A stretch of DNA of 64,000 bases from Bacteroidales bacterium (GTDB taxonomy: Bacteria; Bacteroidota; Bacteroidia; Bacteroidales; CG2-30-32-10). Under the pieces are notes generated by a model, which saw only the letters and a program-made list of their open reading frames with translations, did no database searches and had not been told where the DNA came from. Positions 17,037 to 25,644 of the stretch are shown piece by piece (positions within the stretch are counted from its first letter, which is position 1; each line of letters starts with the position of its first letter). A program made the position numbers and the translations under genes. The stretch lies in the NCBI GenBank assembly GCA_035353855.1, contig DAOQAK010000005.1, positions 47,132 to 111,131 of the forward strand, in the 5' to 3' direction.

Positions 17037-19553
17037 TTATTGCTTACTGCCAACTTTTCTTCCAGCTTCGAACGATAATTTATTTGCAGCTTTTATAAAA
17101 TCATTTGGCGAAATCGACATCAATGCATTTAACCATATTTCAACAGGGATTTTATTGAAAGGTTCAATGGTTGACAATAAGCCAAGAACCACGACATTTG
17201 CTGTTTTTCCGGCAGTGTCGCCAAGTTCGTAAGCTATTTTGTTTGCATCGATTTTTATGATTTTATATTCTTTCAGTGCATCATAAATTTTATTTACATC
17301 AGGATAATCTTCTTTTTTAGTATTAACAGGAAGTGCACGAAAATTATTGAAAACTATGGTACCATTAGGCTTCAGAAGGTCGAGGAATTCAGGCCGCAAC
17401 ACTTCGCTGATTTCCATAACGATTAGAACATCCACTGAAGCCATCGCCAGTATTGGAGAATACACTTTCCCGCAACTAAATGTTGAAATAACCGGTCCGC
17501 CTAATTGTGCCATTCCATGAGTATCGCCTTTTACAATATTCGATTTGGAATAAGGTGTTCTTAAGATAACTTCCGATAATACTTTTCCAAAAAATAAATT
17601 TCCCTGTCCGCCAATCCCGCGAATAGCAAGGCGCAGCGATTCGGGTAAATCGTAGTTTATGTTTTCCGGGATTTTTATTTCGCTTACTTTATCAAATTTA
17701 GGCTGAGTAGCTTTTCCCGTAGCGTTATCATCATAAATGATTGCGCCAAACGGACAGCGCTGCATACATATAGGAGTGCTGCCTCCGCAGAAAGTGCAAA
17801 GGTTTGTGAAATGCGGTGTTTTGTCGTCATCAAATTCAACACCCGGACAAATATTACAACGGAAACATTTTTTACACTTGTCGTAATCCCTGCTTATTTT
17901 ACGTATTTTATTTTTACTTTCAATTTCCTGGATGCAAACTCCTTCAAGGATTAGCGTTGTGAATGTTCCTTTTTCTGCTTCAGCCAAAGCTTCGGTTAAA
18001 GCTTTTTCAACTTCTTCAAGGTTATATGAATTCACAACTGCTATTCTTCCTCCTTCCGCTTCAACAGCACGTTTCAGGTTAAAAATATTTTTTACACCTG
18101 CAATATTTGTTTTACTGGTAGGTGCATATTGCCCGCCAGTCATGGCTGTTACGGTGTTATCAAGAATTACTTTTACTCCGGCGGTATTCCTGAAAATAGC
18201 ATTTCGTGTGGCATCAAGTCCGCTATGGCATTCGCAGGAATCACCAACTATACTTATGGTTTTAGCCGCATATTCAGGACGTGATAAAACAAATCCCTGG
18301 CGTGTAGAATCAGAAGCACCCATGCAGCAAACAGTATCAAGAGCATTAAGGAAATATAATAGAGTGGAACAACCTATATCTCCAAATGCAGTAAAAATCT
18401 TTTTCTTCTTTTTTAATTTGTCAACACTTAATGCAAATGCTTTGTATGGGCATCCCGGGCAGATTGATGGAGGCCGCATCAATGGTTTTATATCAACAGT
18501 TTTACTTTGAATTTTAAAATCTACTTTGATATGTTTGGATAAATGTTCTATCACTAATTGAGGTGTCCAGTCGGTGATAATGCTGTTGTCTTCTTTACTA
18601 ACAATAGGAATAGATAATATTTTTAATTGTGTTTCAAGGTATCTGTCGCCATCTTCAAAGACAAATATTTTTCCTTTGATCTTGTCAGCGAATTTTTTTA
18701 CTCTTTCTTTTGGAAAAGGATAAGTCATTCCTAGTGAAAGAATGGATGGTTTTTTATGAATATTATTTAATGCTTCTCGTACAATGATATCGCTTTCGCC
18801 GCTCAGGATAATTCCCCAATCTTCGCTGCCGTTTTCTTCATTGATTAAGTCTGATTTTTCAACCCATTCTGTGAGCTGGGGAATACGTACTTGTACAACT
18901 TTGTTATAATTCTGGCGAACAATAACCGGAAGCGTCATCCAATCATGGAGATTCTCGGGTAATTCACGCTGAGCAATTTTTCTTGCTTCTCTAGTAATTA
19001 CTAATCCTTCTGAATGTGCCAGTATTCCTGATGCAAGAATAACAACAGGTGTTCGAAACTTCCTGCTCATATCGGCAGCTACAAATGCTGCTTCATATAA
19101 ATCCTGGTGATTGCGGGGTTCAATTATTGGAATATGCGATGAGCTGAAAAAATATCTTGCATCTATCACATGTTGCGTACTGGAAGGAACATAATCGGTA
19201 GCGGCATAAATTACCAGCGCACCAATTTCGGCAGTATAAAAAGCAGCAGTGCTTATTACATCGCCTGCCTGGAATACTCCGGGTATCTTCATGGTAACAA
19301 CTACATCAGAGCCTGCCATGGAATGACCTACTCCAACGCCCATTGCAACAGCTTCGCTAACCGACCAGCCAACAGTTATTTTATCTTGTACATATTTTAA
19401 TGATTTATCAATTACTTCCGTACTTGGAGTTCCGGGATAACCATCAGCGGCATGATAACCTGCATGAACCACACCCAGTGCAAAAGCTTCATTGCCTTGT
19501 AAAATAAATTTACTTCCGGCTTTTGATTCTACTATTTCGTTAAATCTTGACAT
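17037..19553 (-). CDS. iorA: Indolepyruvate:ferredoxin oxidoreductase, fused alpha and beta subunits
   Basis: An 838-aa thiamine-dependent 2-oxoacid oxidoreductase that converts arylpyruvates plus CoA to arylacetyl-CoA, CO2 and reduced ferredoxin. Residues 1-620 match IorA: pyrimidine-binding domain with GYPGTPSTE near 38, PPSICPGCPY at 361-370, and the TPP motif GDSCECHSGLDATRN near 437. A C-terminal ferredoxin domain has cysteines at 560, 563, 566, 569 and 586, 589, 596, 600. Residues about 640-838 are an IorB-type gamma domain beginning IRGIGGQGN. The two subunits are separate genes in most organisms I know, so the fusion is notable. It is 40 bases after the DUF1016 gene. Specificity for aromatic oxo acids is a family-level inference. 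Confidence 0.9.
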   Translation of the reverse strand: MSRFNEIVESKAGSKFILQGNEAFALGVVHAGYHAADGYPGTPSTEVIDKSLKYVQDKITVGWSVSEAVAMGVGVGHSMAGSDVVVTMKIPGVFQAGDVISTAAFYTAEIGALVIYAATDYVPSSTQHVIDARYFFSSSHIPIIEPRNHQDLYEAAFVAADMSRKFRTPVVILASGILAHSEGLVITREARKIAQRELPENLHDWMTLPVIVRQNYNKVVQVRIPQLTEWVEKSDLINEENGSEDWGIILSGESDIIVREALNNIHKKPSILSLGMTYPFPKERVKKFADKIKGKIFVFEDGDRYLETQLKILSIPIVSKEDNSIITDWTPQLVIEHLSKHIKVDFKIQSKTVDIKPLMRPPSICPGCPYKAFALSVDKLKKKKKIFTAFGDIGCSTLLYFLNALDTVCCMGASDSTRQGFVLSRPEYAAKTISIVGDSCECHSGLDATRNAIFRNTAGVKVILDNTVTAMTGGQYAPTSKTNIAGVKNIFNLKRAVEAEGGRIAVVNSYNLEEVEKALTEALAEAEKGTFTTLILEGVCIQEIESKNKIRKISRDYDKCKKCFRCNICPGVEFDDDKTPHFTNLCTFCGGSTPICMQRCPFGAIIYDDNATGKATQPKFDKVSEIKIPENINYDLPESLRLAIRGIGGQGNLFFGKVLSEVILRTPYSKSNIVKGDTHGMAQLGGPVISTFSCGKVYSPILAMASVDVLIVMEISEVLRPEFLDLLKPNGTIVFNNFRALPVNTKKEDYPDVNKIYDALKEYKIIKIDANKIAYELGDTAGKTANVVVLGLLSTIEPFNKIPVEIWLNALMSISPNDFIKAANKLSFEAGRKVGSKQ

Positions 19554-19593
19554 GTGTTTATATTATAGTTAAAATTTTTTTTATTATTTGTCG

Positions 19594-20598
19594 TTAATTA
19601 TTCGCTAATAATTCTTTCATTTTCATTTGAAGAATTTTTTTATCAGGTAAATACAATTGATATTTTGAAACAAATATTTTATTGGAAATACTACCCATTG
19701 CATACTCAACTAAAACATCGTCTTTGTCTGCCGATAAGATAATTCCAATGGGTTCGTTATCTCCTTCTATGTTTTCTTCTACTTTAAAATAATTCAGATA
19801 TAAGTTCATTTGTCCAATATCATTGTGTTTGACCGGTCGTGTTTTAAGGTCAATCAACACAAAACATTTTAGTATTCTGTGATAAAATACAAGGTCAATA
19901 TAAAAATGTTTATTGCGTAATGAAATTTTATATTGCCTTCCAACAAAAGCAAAACCTTTACCGAGTTCAAGTAAAAACAATTCAAGATTGTCGATAATTT
20001 TCTGCTCTAATTGTTTTTCAGTAACAGTAATGCTCTGTGGTATTTTTAGAAAATCAAGAACATAAGGGTCTTTTATTATATTGATTGAGGCTTTAGAAAT
20101 GGATTTGGTTTCTGATAATTTTAAAACGCCTTTTTTGTCTTTGCTTAATACCAATCGTTCAAATAATGATGAATCTATTTGCCTTTCTAATTCTCTTTTC
20201 GACCAATTTTCAAGAATACATTGTTTCTCATAAAATTTTCTTGCTAATTCATCCGAAATTCCAATCAATTCAATATAATGGCTCCAGCTTAATTTGGCAG
20301 ACACTGTTTGCCATTTTGGGTAAGCCAAATAAAATCTTCGCATATCTAATACGTTCCGTCTGCCAAATCCTTTACCATAACGAAAACGTAAATCTTTTGA
20401 AAGCCTTGCTAACAAGTCGCTTCCGTACTCAGCACGTTCATGACCGTGTTGCTCAAATTCTACTATGTGTCTGCCAATTTCCCAATTTGCTTTAACCAAT
20501 TCAACATTAACTGCTTTAATTGCATTTTCTCTTGCTAGTTCAATAGTAAGACCAATGCTATCCAGAAGTTCGTTATATTTATTTTTGGTAGGCTTCAT
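19594..20598 (-). CDS. DUF1016 (YhcG-type) PD-(D/E)XK nuclease
   Basis: A 334-aa protein with the N-terminal DUF1016 domain (about 10-150; signature WEIGRHIVEFEQHG and LSWSHYIELI) and a C-terminal PD-(D/E)XK nuclease domain. In the latter, FYIDLVFYH supplies the Asp and CFVLIDLKTR the D-x-K catalytic pair. The YhcG family is often found near restriction-modification and other defence genes, and its function is not firmly established. Here it stands alone, 15 bases after the acyl-CoA synthetase and 40 bases before the indolepyruvate oxidoreductase, within an otherwise metabolic run. No toxin, methylase or integrase accompanies it, so it looks like an insertion into the operon. Confidence 0.88.
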   Translation of the reverse strand: MKPTKNKYNELLDSIGLTIELARENAIKAVNVELVKANWEIGRHIVEFEQHGHERAEYGSDLLARLSKDLRFRYGKGFGRRNVLDMRRFYLAYPKWQTVSAKLSWSHYIELIGISDELARKFYEKQCILENWSKRELERQIDSSLFERLVLSKDKKGVLKLSETKSISKASINIIKDPYVLDFLKIPQSITVTEKQLEQKIIDNLELFLLELGKGFAFVGRQYKISLRNKHFYIDLVFYHRILKCFVLIDLKTRPVKHNDIGQMNLYLNYFKVEENIEGDNEPIGIILSADKDDVLVEYAMGSISNKIFVSKYQLYLPDKKILQMKMKELLANN

Positions 20599-20613
20599 AA
20601 AAATAAGTTCGAA

Positions 20614-22671
20614 TTATTTTTCAATTCTTATTCTTGCGTCCACTGCAACTACCTTATCTTTCTTGCCTAACAGCGGATTCAAATCCATTTCAAAAATTTC
20701 GGGAGCAACAGTTACAAGGGCTGCTAATCTTACAACGATGTCGGCAAAAATTTCTTCATTCACGCCTTCCTGACCTCTTGCACCTTTAATAATACCGTAG
20801 CTTTTCAATGAGCGAATCATTTTTGTTGCTTCATCATTTGTCAATGGAGCAAGCCCGGAATTCACGTCTTTCAAGACTTCTATGAATATTCCGCCAAGTC
20901 CGCAAAGCACCATGTGTCCGAATTTTTCTTCTTTCTTTGCTCCGGCAAATAATTCAATTCCCGAAAGCATTGGCTGGATAAGAATAGCAGTCGTATCTTT
21001 TATTTTTATCATTCTTTCAAATTCTTTTCCAACTGTGATTGCATCTTTTACATTTAGAACAACACCGCCAACATCCGATTTATGAACCGGTCCTACCACT
21101 TTCATTACAACTGGGTAACCTAATTTTTCGGCTGATTTTACAGCATCTTCTTTTGTTTTTACAACAGCTTCACCGGCTCTTGGAATTCCTGCCGCATCAA
21201 GTAACGACTGAACTCCATCGGGTGACAGGTAGCCGTTTGCAGCGCCATCAATGATCTTGCGGATTTTTTCTTTATCAATTTCAGGTAATTCAATTTTTTC
21301 AGGAGCAGGTTTTGGCGTATGAAATATTCTTGATAATGCATTTCCGAGTGCACCTTCTTCAGGGAAGTTGATTCTTCCTCTTGAAAGGAAATCTTCTATT
21401 TCTTTTTCTGCATTGATAATTGAAGGAAGAACAGGGAAGATAGGCTTTTTGCAAGTTTTCATTTTTTCATCGAGTAAGCGGTAAACGTCGTAAACATCAA
21501 ATAAACCAGGGCTTCCGAAAATAACAACCATTGCATCGATGTTTTCAAAATCATTTTCACATGCATCAATAATTTTTCCTAATTGCTCGGCTGTGCCTGT
21601 TGCAAGAAAATCAATAGGATTAGCAACGGATGAACCGGGAAAAAGATTTTCCAATAATTCTTTTGCTTTTGGCCCGTCAATATGAGGAACATCAAGTCCG
21701 CCATTTGACAAGGCATCTGTAAGCATTACGGCCGGACCACCGGCATGAGTTACAATTGCAATATTTTTTCCTTTTAATTCTTTGTGCATGAAAATAGATG
21801 CAACCGTAGTGAGTTCATCCCGACTGTAGCACCTTACAATTCCTGCTTTGCGGAACAATGCATCAACAGCCACATCGGGCGAAGCAAGTGCACCGGTGTG
21901 TGAAGAAGCAGCACGACTGCCTGCATCGGAAGAACCCGATTTGATAGCAGCAATACGGCAACCTTTGCGAATCAATGACGACGCATGTTTCAGCAACATA
22001 TCCGGTTTCTTGATATTTTCTACATAAAGAATTTTTACTTTCGAACTTTTACCCGGGTCGAAGCTTTCGTCCATATATTTCAATACTTCTTCAACTCCCA
22101 TTTGAGCCGAGTTCCCAACAGAATAAACACTTGAAAATGTTAATCCTTTTGGCATGCCCGATTCCATAATGAATACGGCAGTCGCACCAGAACCTGAAAT
22201 GAAATCACAACCCAGCGGATCAAGCCGGGGAATGGGTAATGTAAATACACCGCTGTAATTAGAGTTCAGGAAACCTATACAGTTAGGGCCAATCAAAGAA
22301 CCATTAACAGAATTGATAATCTCAACTATTTTTTTCTCGATCTTAGCGCCTTCTTCATTTTCTTCGCTGAAGCCTGCTGATAAAATGATAAATGCTTTTG
22401 TGTTTTTTTGTTTTGCAAGTATTTCAACAGTCTCAACACAATATTTTGCGGCAATAGCGATTATGGCAAGATCAACCTTGGGTAAATCTTTTACATCGGC
22501 AAAAGCTTTCAAACCCTGCACTTCCGGTTCTTTTGGGTTAACAACAAGTATTTCACCTTTAAAATGTCCGTCTTTTAAATTGAATAAAACTTTACCACCC
22601 GGTTTGCTTATAGTATTTGAGCCACCTACTACCACTATGTTTTTAGGATTAATTAATTGCTCAGTAATCAT
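20614..22671 (-). CDS. ADP-forming acyl-CoA synthetase (acetate/aryl-acetate CoA ligase)
   Basis: A 685-aa fusion of the alpha and beta parts of the nucleoside-diphosphate-forming acyl-CoA synthetase. Residues 1-130 form the CoA-binding Rossmann domain, followed by succinyl-CoA-ligase-like domains. The phosphorylated His is in SSHTGALAS (His258), and an ATP-grasp domain covers about 470-685. It makes ATP from acyl-CoA, ADP and phosphate, and in amino-acid fermenters it acts on acids derived from 2-oxoacid:ferredoxin oxidoreductases. As first gene of the run it would turn the oxidoreductase product into free arylacetate plus ATP. The specificity is inferred from context. Confidence 0.92.
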   Translation of the reverse strand: MITEQLINPKNIVVVGGSNTISKPGGKVLFNLKDGHFKGEILVVNPKEPEVQGLKAFADVKDLPKVDLAIIAIAAKYCVETVEILAKQKNTKAFIILSAGFSEENEEGAKIEKKIVEIINSVNGSLIGPNCIGFLNSNYSGVFTLPIPRLDPLGCDFISGSGATAVFIMESGMPKGLTFSSVYSVGNSAQMGVEEVLKYMDESFDPGKSSKVKILYVENIKKPDMLLKHASSLIRKGCRIAAIKSGSSDAGSRAASSHTGALASPDVAVDALFRKAGIVRCYSRDELTTVASIFMHKELKGKNIAIVTHAGGPAVMLTDALSNGGLDVPHIDGPKAKELLENLFPGSSVANPIDFLATGTAEQLGKIIDACENDFENIDAMVVIFGSPGLFDVYDVYRLLDEKMKTCKKPIFPVLPSIINAEKEIEDFLSRGRINFPEEGALGNALSRIFHTPKPAPEKIELPEIDKEKIRKIIDGAANGYLSPDGVQSLLDAAGIPRAGEAVVKTKEDAVKSAEKLGYPVVMKVVGPVHKSDVGGVVLNVKDAITVGKEFERMIKIKDTTAILIQPMLSGIELFAGAKKEEKFGHMVLCGLGGIFIEVLKDVNSGLAPLTNDEATKMIRSLKSYGIIKGARGQEGVNEEIFADIVVRLAALVTVAPEIFEMDLNPLLGKKDKVVAVDARIRIEK

Positions 22672-23069
22672 AATTTAAAATTTTAATGTTAGATTATTTA
22701 TATGAAAATTATTTTAGCCTGTATATGCTTATACTTCCTTTAATACTAAAGGGTTTATATAAGAAAAATAAAAAAAAACAGGATGATTTTATTAGAATGA
22801 AAAGCGGTCTCTTTCCTTGATATTTGGAAAAATTTTATTTACGTATGGTATTAAAAAATAGAGTATCATTTTCATGGTAAACAACTATTCAAATATAGAT
22901 AAAATTTTAATTCGATATACGATTTGAGAAATTTTTTATTATAAAAACGAATTCGTGTTATTAATAATATTGAAATTATATTTATTTTCACTTCAAAATT
23001 CGGAATATAAAAATATTATTCCTGGTAAAATATAGATTTAGATATTAGATACATTATAATTTTATACAA
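22672..23069. promoter_or_regulatory. Divergent intergenic region with possible operon promoter
   Basis: This 398-base AT-rich gap separates the acyl-CoA synthetase operon (minus) from the M64 peptidase (plus). CAAATATA at 22890-22897 reads TATATTTG on the minus strand, a perfect -7 element, but I see no matching -33. It would give a leader of roughly 210 bases. I searched that leader for recognisable riboswitch or T-box features and saw none. The rest shows no coding potential. Confidence 0.35.
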
Positions 23070-24344
23070 ATGAAAACAAGGCTTACCCTATTTGTTATAC
23101 TTTTATTTTTTTCTTTCAGATCGTTTGCGCAATTCGATAATTATTTTGAAAATAAAACGTTGCGTATTGATTATTTCCATTCAGGCAACGACTCTACAGA
23201 ATACTATGCCATGGACGAGTTGCGTGAAGAATCCTTATGGGGCGGTTCCAAAACAAACCTTATTGATACTTTTAATTATGGCAATTATAAATTTGTAGCA
23301 TATGATAAAGCTTCAGATAAAATAATTTTCACGAAACATTTCTCATCATTATTTGCCGAGTGGTCTACCACTTATGAAGCAAAGATTACTTCTAAAGCTT
23401 TTTCGGAAACCGTTACTATGCCTTATCCTAAGGCAACAATTAAAACAGAATTTTATAGTCGGAATAAAAAGAATATATGGGTAAAAAAATTCGAATATAC
23501 CATCGATCCTTCTAATTATTTTATTTCACATGAAAAGAAAAACAGAAGCAGCAGTTTTAAAATAGTTTATAATGGAGAATCGTCCAAAAAGATTGATATT
23601 GTTATTATACCAGATGGATATACCCGCGAAGAAATGGATAAATTCAAAAAAGATTGCGAACGATTTTCGGAATTTATTTTGAATGCATCGCCGTATAAAG
23701 AAAATAAGGAAAAATTTAATTTTTGGGGTGTTGAAGCGTGGTCGTTCGATTCGGGACCTGATATTCCCGGCGAAAATATCTGGAAGAATACGGCTGTAAG
23801 TACCAGCTTTTATACTTTCGATTCGGAACGCTATCTTATGACCTACGAGAATAAAACACTCCATGATATTGCTGCAAATACGCCATACGACCAGATTTTC
23901 ATTCTTGTTAATACCAATAAATATGGAGGTGGCGGTATTTATAACTTTTACTCCACTTGTTCTTCTGATAATTTAGCTTCAAATTATGTATGCATTCATG
24001 AATTCGGTCATGAATTCGCCGGGCTTGGTGATGAATATTATACATCCGAAGTAGCAACGCAGGGACTGTATCCTTTAGATGTTGAACCATGGGAGCCTAA
24101 TTTAACTACATTGATAAGTTTTGATAAAAAATGGAAGAACATGGTTTCAAAAGAAACACCTGTTCCTACACCAAATAATGAAAAATATAAAGATGTTGTA
24201 GGTGTTTTTGAAGGCGGTGGTTATGAATCAAAAGGTGTGTACCGCCCAATGTTCGATTGTTCAATGAAATCAATTTCGTATGATAATTTCTGCCCTGTTT
24301 GTAGAAAAGCAATACAGAATATGATTGATTTTTATACGAAATAA
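23070..24344 (+). CDS. Secreted M64-family zinc metallopeptidase
   Basis: A 424-aa exported peptidase. The signal peptide is about residues 1-21 (ends RSFAQ). A conserved N-terminal beta domain is followed by the catalytic domain, which starts at KIDIVIIPDGYTREE (about 174). The metzincin-like motif HEFGHEFAGLGDE has zinc ligands His310, His314 and Asp321 and catalytic Glu311, as in the IgA peptidase (M64) family founded by the Clostridium ramosum enzyme. No sorting domain is visible at the C-terminus, which ends soon after two Cys (CSMKS and CPVCR). It likely supplies peptides by degrading external protein. Whether it cleaves IgA is not known from the sequence. Confidence 0.9.
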   Translation: MKTRLTLFVILLFFSFRSFAQFDNYFENKTLRIDYFHSGNDSTEYYAMDELREESLWGGSKTNLIDTFNYGNYKFVAYDKASDKIIFTKHFSSLFAEWSTTYEAKITSKAFSETVTMPYPKATIKTEFYSRNKKNIWVKKFEYTIDPSNYFISHEKKNRSSSFKIVYNGESSKKIDIVIIPDGYTREEMDKFKKDCERFSEFILNASPYKENKEKFNFWGVEAWSFDSGPDIPGENIWKNTAVSTSFYTFDSERYLMTYENKTLHDIAANTPYDQIFILVNTNKYGGGGIYNFYSTCSSDNLASNYVCIHEFGHEFAGLGDEYYTSEVATQGLYPLDVEPWEPNLTTLISFDKKWKNMVSKETPVPTPNNEKYKDVVGVFEGGGYESKGVYRPMFDCSMKSISYDNFCPVCRKAIQNMIDFYTK

Positions 24345-24695
24345 AAAGGTGTTCTTCAAATTATCAAGGTTCAAATTCCAAATTCAAAGGAAAAAATTCC
24401 GGAAACAAAAAACTTTGCGAGTGTTATTACTTGCTTCTATTTTTGTTTAGTCTGAGGCTTAAAATATTGTATTTGGTATTTGGAGCTTTAGTCTTGATGC
24501 TTGTAATTTGAGATTTCTTTTTACAATAGAAATAAGTATATAACTCTTTTTAAGCCCGTTAATAAAGGGTTATCCTAATTTTACCAATCCATATTTTTAT
24601 TTTTTAAATTATTTTGTAGTAAGGAAAATTTCCTTATATTAGCAAGGTAAAGAAAACCTATTTTAAAAATATAAATTATATCAGGAGGAATTAAA
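24345..24695. repeat. Intergenic region with imperfect inverted-repeat arms
   Basis: This 351-base gap before ptb holds a left arm near 24354-24388 rich in CAAATT words and a right arm near 24468-24513 whose complement is similar but with indels, suggesting an old dispersed Bacteroidota repeat. Closer to ptb is a near-palindrome, AAGGAAAATTTCCTT, at 24618-24632, which could be an operator. No ORF is supported. Confidence 0.35.
24683..24690 (+). promoter_or_regulatory. Strong Shine-Dalgarno before ptb
   Basis: AGGAGGAA lies 5 bases before the ptb ATG. Bacteroidota genes seldom carry a full anti-16S match, and most starts in this window lack one, so this suggests high or specially tuned translation, or acquisition from a Firmicutes-like source. 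Confidence 0.6.
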
Positions 24696-25604
24696 ATGTC
24701 AATTACCAAATTAGCACAAATGTTCGATGTGCTGCAAAGCAAAACAAAAAAAAGACTGGTAGCTGCTTACGCAAACGATTCACACACTATTGGCGCAATT
24801 AGCGGGGCTATTGATAAAGGTATTGTTGAAGCTACACTTGTAGGTGATGAAGCTACAATAAAAAAAGTTTGTACCGAGCATAAATTTGATGTAAAAAAAT
24901 TCAAGATCGTACATGAAACGGATGAATGGAAAGCAACACAGAAAGCTGTTGAATTGATTAATGCCGGAGAAGGTGAAATTTTGATGAAAGGTCTTGTTAC
25001 GAGCGACAAATATATGAGAGCAATCCTGAATAAGGAAAAAGGACTGATGCCAAATCCCAATGCTGTTTTAAGTCATGTATCCGTTGTTGAAAATCCGAAT
25101 TATCCAAAACTTCTTATTGTTGCTGACGTTGCTATTATTCCTCTTCCCGACCTGAAACAAAAAATAGTGATGACAAATTACCTTATCGATACTGCTCATG
25201 CATTGGGTATTGATAATCCTAAAGTTGCTCTTCTTGCAGCCACAGAACAAATGTCATTAGGTATGCCTGCGTGTATTGAAGCAGCAATTATTGCTAAAAT
25301 GGCCGATCGCGGACAAATAAAAGGAGCTATAGTTGACGGACCTCTTGCATTTGACGGATGTATCGACAGGGAAAGCTGTGAAATAAAGAAACTGAAAAGT
25401 CCTATCCAGGGTGATGCAGATTGTATACTGTTCCCAAATATTGAATCAGGAAATGTGTTCTTTAAAATGAACAACAAACTTTGTAAAGGTGAATTAGGAG
25501 CTGTTGTTTTTGGAGCAAAGGTACCCTGTGTTCTTACATCCAGGGGCGATAGCGAAATGACAAAACTTTACAGTATTGCATTAAGCGCGATGCTTGCAAA
25601 ATAA
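24696..25604 (+). CDS. ptb: Phosphate butyryltransferase
   Basis: A 302-aa phosphotransacylase that converts butyryl-CoA (or branched/other acyl-CoA) and phosphate to acyl phosphate and CoA. The protein aligns by eye with Ptb along its length: GLVTSDKYMRAIL, LSHVSVVENP, VALLAATEQMSLGMPACIEA-type core split over residues 165-195, and a C-terminal GAKVPCVLTSRGDSE. It is 40 bases before the butyrate kinase, and together they give one ATP per acyl-CoA in fermentation. The start is fixed by a strong ribosome binding site. The true acyl substrate could be isobutyrate or isovalerate rather than butyrate. Confidence 0.93.
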   Translation: MSITKLAQMFDVLQSKTKKRLVAAYANDSHTIGAISGAIDKGIVEATLVGDEATIKKVCTEHKFDVKKFKIVHETDEWKATQKAVELINAGEGEILMKGLVTSDKYMRAILNKEKGLMPNPNAVLSHVSVVENPNYPKLLIVADVAIIPLPDLKQKIVMTNYLIDTAHALGIDNPKVALLAATEQMSLGMPACIEAAIIAKMADRGQIKGAIVDGPLAFDGCIDRESCEIKKLKSPIQGDADCILFPNIESGNVFFKMNNKLCKGELGAVVFGAKVPCVLTSRGDSEMTKLYSIALSAMLAK

Positions 25605-25644
25605 ATTTAATTTCTAAACCCGCTTATATTAAAATTCAATTCTT

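Noticed and set aside
17932..18510. 192-codon plus-strand ORF opposite the indolepyruvate oxidoreductase
   Set aside because: It is antisense to a well-supported domain with all motifs and its own sequence has no recognisable domain; it is a codon-bias shadow.
19594..20598. Defence island or toxin-antitoxin module around the DUF1016 gene
   Set aside because: All adjacent genes are metabolic; no methylase, restriction subunit, integrase or small antitoxin-like gene is present.
22672..22890. Riboswitch or T-box in the leader of the acyl-CoA synthetase operon
   Set aside because: No recognisable conserved core, specifier loop or terminator/antiterminator pair was seen; the stretch is simple AT-rich sequence.
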